Shown piece by piece: positions 5,560 through 7,634 of a DNA stretch of 7,634 bases. Within the stretch, counting starts at the first letter, position 1, and the number at the start of each line of letters is the position of its first letter. The notes under the pieces were generated by a model. It was not told the origin of the DNA, made no database searches, and saw only the letters and a list, made by a program, of their open reading frames with translations. A program made the translations under genes and the position numbers. The DNA is from Planctomycetaceae bacterium (GTDB lineage Bacteria; Planctomycetota; Planctomycetia; Pirellulales; Pirellulaceae): assembly GCA_007129635.1 (NCBI GenBank), contig SKVE01000729.1, positions 1-7,634 on the forward strand, read 5' to 3'.

Positions 5560-6632
5560 GAGTTCTGTTGCTGACGGTATCAATGTGTCTGGTTTCCACC
5601 AGCGTGGTCCAGGGACAAACACCGACTTCGACCAGTCCCTTGCCCAATCGTTCCTTGACAAAATTGCTCGAAACGATTCGGAACCCAGCGCGCAGCATCG
5701 ATCGGGTTCAGGCTGCCGAAGAGATCGCTGGATTTGGCAGCCATGCTGCTGCGCCACTGATAGAAATGTTGGCGACCGACGATGCTTCGGTTCAGGCCAG
5801 TGTTTTGTTGGCGTTGCGAAGGATCGGTACGGAGGCGCACGAGGCTGTCCCGGCAGTGATCGGGATTGCGGTCGACGCCGACAGCACGCTGCAAAGCACG
5901 GCGATCGATGTGCTGGGGGCCATCGGTCGGGACTCGACCGAAGCCGTGCCAGCATTGGCAGCACTTCTACCGGTCCGAAACGAAGAACGTCAGCAAATCA
6001 TTCTGAATTCGCTGTTATCCATCGGCGATGCTGCGGCGCATCAGGCCCTGGCCGACGCTTATCAACATGGGGATCGAGCACAGCAAAGTACGATGCTGCG
6101 GGCTCTGCTGCACTTCCCCAAGGCTACCGCCGCCTTGATGCCGATCTTGGTCGACCAGTACATTCAAGGCAGCCGGCGTTTCGAAGTCCATTTGCTGCGG
6201 CTGATCGACCTCAGTCCCGAAGCCTCGATTCCTTACCTGATCGCATCGTTGGAGTCCGGGCCGATCGAGGGACGGCATCGAGCATTGATGGCGCTGTGTC
6301 AGTCGCAGGTGGCCAGCGTCGGTGCCCAAGCCGTTCCCCTATTGACCGAATCGCTGCAGGATTCAGACCCTGTCGTGCGTTTCTGGGCTCTCAAAGCACT
6401 GGGGGCGATCGGTGTTCCTGCCCAGGAAGCATCGTCCCGGATCATCGCCTGTCTCCGTGACTCAGACGCGGATGTGCGCTGGCAGGCCATCGGGACCGTC
6501 CAACAAGTGGGGTTGGCCCGTCAGGCAGCAGAACCCCTGGAATTACTTGTCGACGACCCCCACCCGGCAGTGCGTAACGCGGCAGAAGAGGCGATTCGAT
6601 CGCCGGAACACGACCACGGAAGATCAAGTTGA
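5556..6632 (+). CDS. secreted HEAT-repeat protein
   Basis: This 358-residue protein is a probable protein-binding scaffold outside the cytoplasm. It starts with a Sec-type signal peptide (MRVLLLTVSMCLVSTSVVQG, cleavage near residue 20, before QTPT). From about residue 32 to 350 the sequence is a chain of HEAT/PBS-lyase-like helical repeats, with recurring signatures such as AAPLIEMLATDD, AVPALAALL, AVPLLTESLQDSDPVVRFWALKALGAIG and DSDADVRWQAIGTV. I count about eight units, the last three the most regular. No catalytic motif is visible. The ATG at 5556 overlaps the previous stop as ATGA and has CGGGAG 8 bp upstream; an earlier in-frame start at 5493 would bury the signal peptide. The gene ends tail to tail with the exchanger gene, overlapping by 9 bp. 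The fold is firm; the binding partner is unknown, with the co-encoded membrane protein an obvious candidate. Confidence 0.88.
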   Translation: MRVLLLTVSMCLVSTSVVQGQTPTSTSPLPNRSLTKLLETIRNPARSIDRVQAAEEIAGFGSHAAAPLIEMLATDDASVQASVLLALRRIGTEAHEAVPAVIGIAVDADSTLQSTAIDVLGAIGRDSTEAVPALAALLPVRNEERQQIILNSLLSIGDAAAHQALADAYQHGDRAQQSTMLRALLHFPKATAALMPILVDQYIQGSRRFEVHLLRLIDLSPEASIPYLIASLESGPIEGRHRALMALCQSQVASVGAQAVPLLTESLQDSDPVVRFWALKALGAIGVPAQEASSRIIACLRDSDADVRWQAIGTVQQVGLARQAAEPLELLVDDPHPAVRNAAEEAIRSPEHDHGRSS

Positions 6633-7634
6633 ATCGCCACGCTGCAGCCAATGGATCGCGCTGACCAACAGCGTGAGCGCCGTCAACGGCAACGCAAATC
6701 CAAAGACCAGGACCGGAAAGGCCATGGGGATCTCGGGATGGGTGGCCGCCAATACTTGGTACGTGAGGTAGATCAGGTAATACCCGAACAACAAGGCACC
6801 TTCCCAGCGATCGATACGGTGCCCGGTCCAAAAAATCGGAAAACAGGTGATGGCAACTGCGATCATGATCGGCATGTCGAAACGTAGGGCGTCAGCCGAG
6901 ACCGTGATCCCGCCGGGCACGACGAGCGACGTCAGGCCCGCAACGCAAAGGATATTGAACAGATTGCTGCCCACAAGGTTCCCCACAGCCAGGTCGCGTT
7001 CACCGCGGAACACGGCGATGATCGAGGTGACCAGTTCTGGCAACGAGGTGCCGATCGCCACGATGGTCAGTCCGATGACCAGTTGGCTGACACCGAACCA
7101 CGTCGCCAGGCTGACCGCGCCTTCTACCAGCCAGGATGATCCGAGTGTCAGCAGGCCCAGTCCCAACAGGACGAAAACGATCGAGATCAGCAGATCCTTC
7201 CTGTTAGTTTGGGGGGGCGTCTGGAACTGCTTGGAAAATTGCTCTTGGACCACCGGGCCTTCTCGGCGACTGGCTCGTATCGACCACACCAGGTAGATCA
7301 GCAACGCCCCGAACAGCAGCGCACCGTTCCAGCGGTTCAGCAGACCATCCCACGCCAGAGCCCACATCGCCACGGACACCAGGATCATCAGCGGAACATC
7401 GAACCGCACCAGTTGGCTGGACACCACTAATGGGGCTACCCATGCGGACAGGCCCAGTACCAGCAGGATGTTGGCGATGTTGCTGCCCACGATGTTACCC
7501 AACGCGACATCCGATTCTCCAGCCCAACTGGCCTGGATCGAAACCGCCAATTCCGGAGCGCTGGTGCCGAATGCCACGACCGTCAATCCGATCAACAACG
7601 GACTGACTCGAGCCAATCCCGCCAAACGCACCGA
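6624..7634 (-). CDS. CaxA/YrbG-type Na+/Ca2+ exchanger, 5'-truncated by window edge
   Basis: This is an inner-membrane cation antiporter of the Ca2+:cation antiporter superfamily (YrbG-like), expected to exchange Ca2+ or a similar ion for Na+ or H+. Counting the GTG at 7631 as residue 1, both alpha-repeat motifs are present: GLTVVAFGTSAPEL (15-28) with GNIVGSN (44-50), and GLTIVAIGTSLPEL (186-199) with GNLVGSN (216-222). The ion-binding glutamates are E27 and E198. A hydrophilic loop at about 118-145 separates the two halves, and about nine hydrophobic segments are visible. The frame is open to the right edge, and the first residues (RLAGLARVSPLLIGLT) fit a family position about 35-40 residues in, so the true start lies outside the window. 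The last 9 bp overlap the convergent HEAT gene. Ion specificity cannot be read from the sequence. Confidence 0.94.
   Translation of the reverse strand, partial: SVRLAGLARVSPLLIGLTVVAFGTSAPELAVSIQASWAGESDVALGNIVGSNIANILLVLGLSAWVAPLVVSSQLVRFDVPLMILVSVAMWALAWDGLLNRWNGALLFGALLIYLVWSIRASRREGPVVQEQFSKQFQTPPQTNRKDLLISIVFVLLGLGLLTLGSSWLVEGAVSLATWFGVSQLVIGLTIVAIGTSLPELVTSIIAVFRGERDLAVGNLVGSNLFNILCVAGLTSLVVPGGITVSADALRFDMPIMIAVAITCFPIFWTGHRIDRWEGALLFGYYLIYLTYQVLAATHPEIPMAFPVLVFGFALPLTALTLLVSAIHWLQRGDST

Noticed and set aside
5585..6460. Second + strand open frame inside the HEAT-repeat gene
   Set aside because: It is low-complexity, Arg/Gly/Ser-rich and has no start signal; the HEAT frame has a signal peptide and regular repeats.

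Overview
The window looks like part of a planctomycete chromosome, most likely a Rhodopirellula-like member of the Pirellulaceae. This is an inference from gene style: moderately GC-rich DNA, two Tat-exported sugar-type enzymes (a Gfo/Idh/MocA oxidoreductase and an AP-endonuclease-2-type TIM barrel), a secreted HEAT-repeat protein, and many short proteins with no recognisable family. No rRNA, tRNA, CRISPR array, transposase or phage gene was seen.

Layout, left to right. (1) 1-1627: the 3' part of a GntP-family gluconate/organic-acid permease, cut by the left edge, followed 15 bp later by a small two-helix membrane protein of unknown function. (2) 1712-4080: the two Tat-exported enzymes, in tandem on the + strand. 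Their export signals have identical spacing, with RR at residues 8-9 and AGAAES at 31-36. (3) 4137-4643: a full-length nikR with all four Ni ligands and a good sigma70-type promoter, but no nickel transporter, urease or hydrogenase nearby. (4) 4644-5022: a 379-bp gap containing a striking imperfect palindrome of about 165 bp (4666-4830). It has a perfect 15-bp hairpin at its centre and could fold as a long hairpin or as a cloverleaf-like set of three stem-loops on an outer stem. (5) 5023-6632: a two-gene unit with an ATGA start/stop overlap, encoding a single-pass membrane protein with a helical domain and a secreted HEAT-repeat protein. (6) 6624-7634 on the minus strand: a CaxA/YrbG-type Na+/Ca2+ (cation/H+) exchanger, cut by the right edge and overlapping the HEAT gene tail to tail by 9 bp.

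Functionally, the permease and the two exported sugar-type enzymes would fit uptake and periplasmic processing of sugars or sugar acids, though the substrates cannot be told from sequence. The nickel regulator and the calcium-type exchanger are metal-homeostasis genes with no visible partner here. The HEAT/membrane pair is probably a cell-envelope protein pair of unknown role. I found no convincing new multi-gene system. The least explained item is the structured palindrome after nikR, part of whose inner arm recurs as a 14-bp copy directly upstream of the nikR -35 box.
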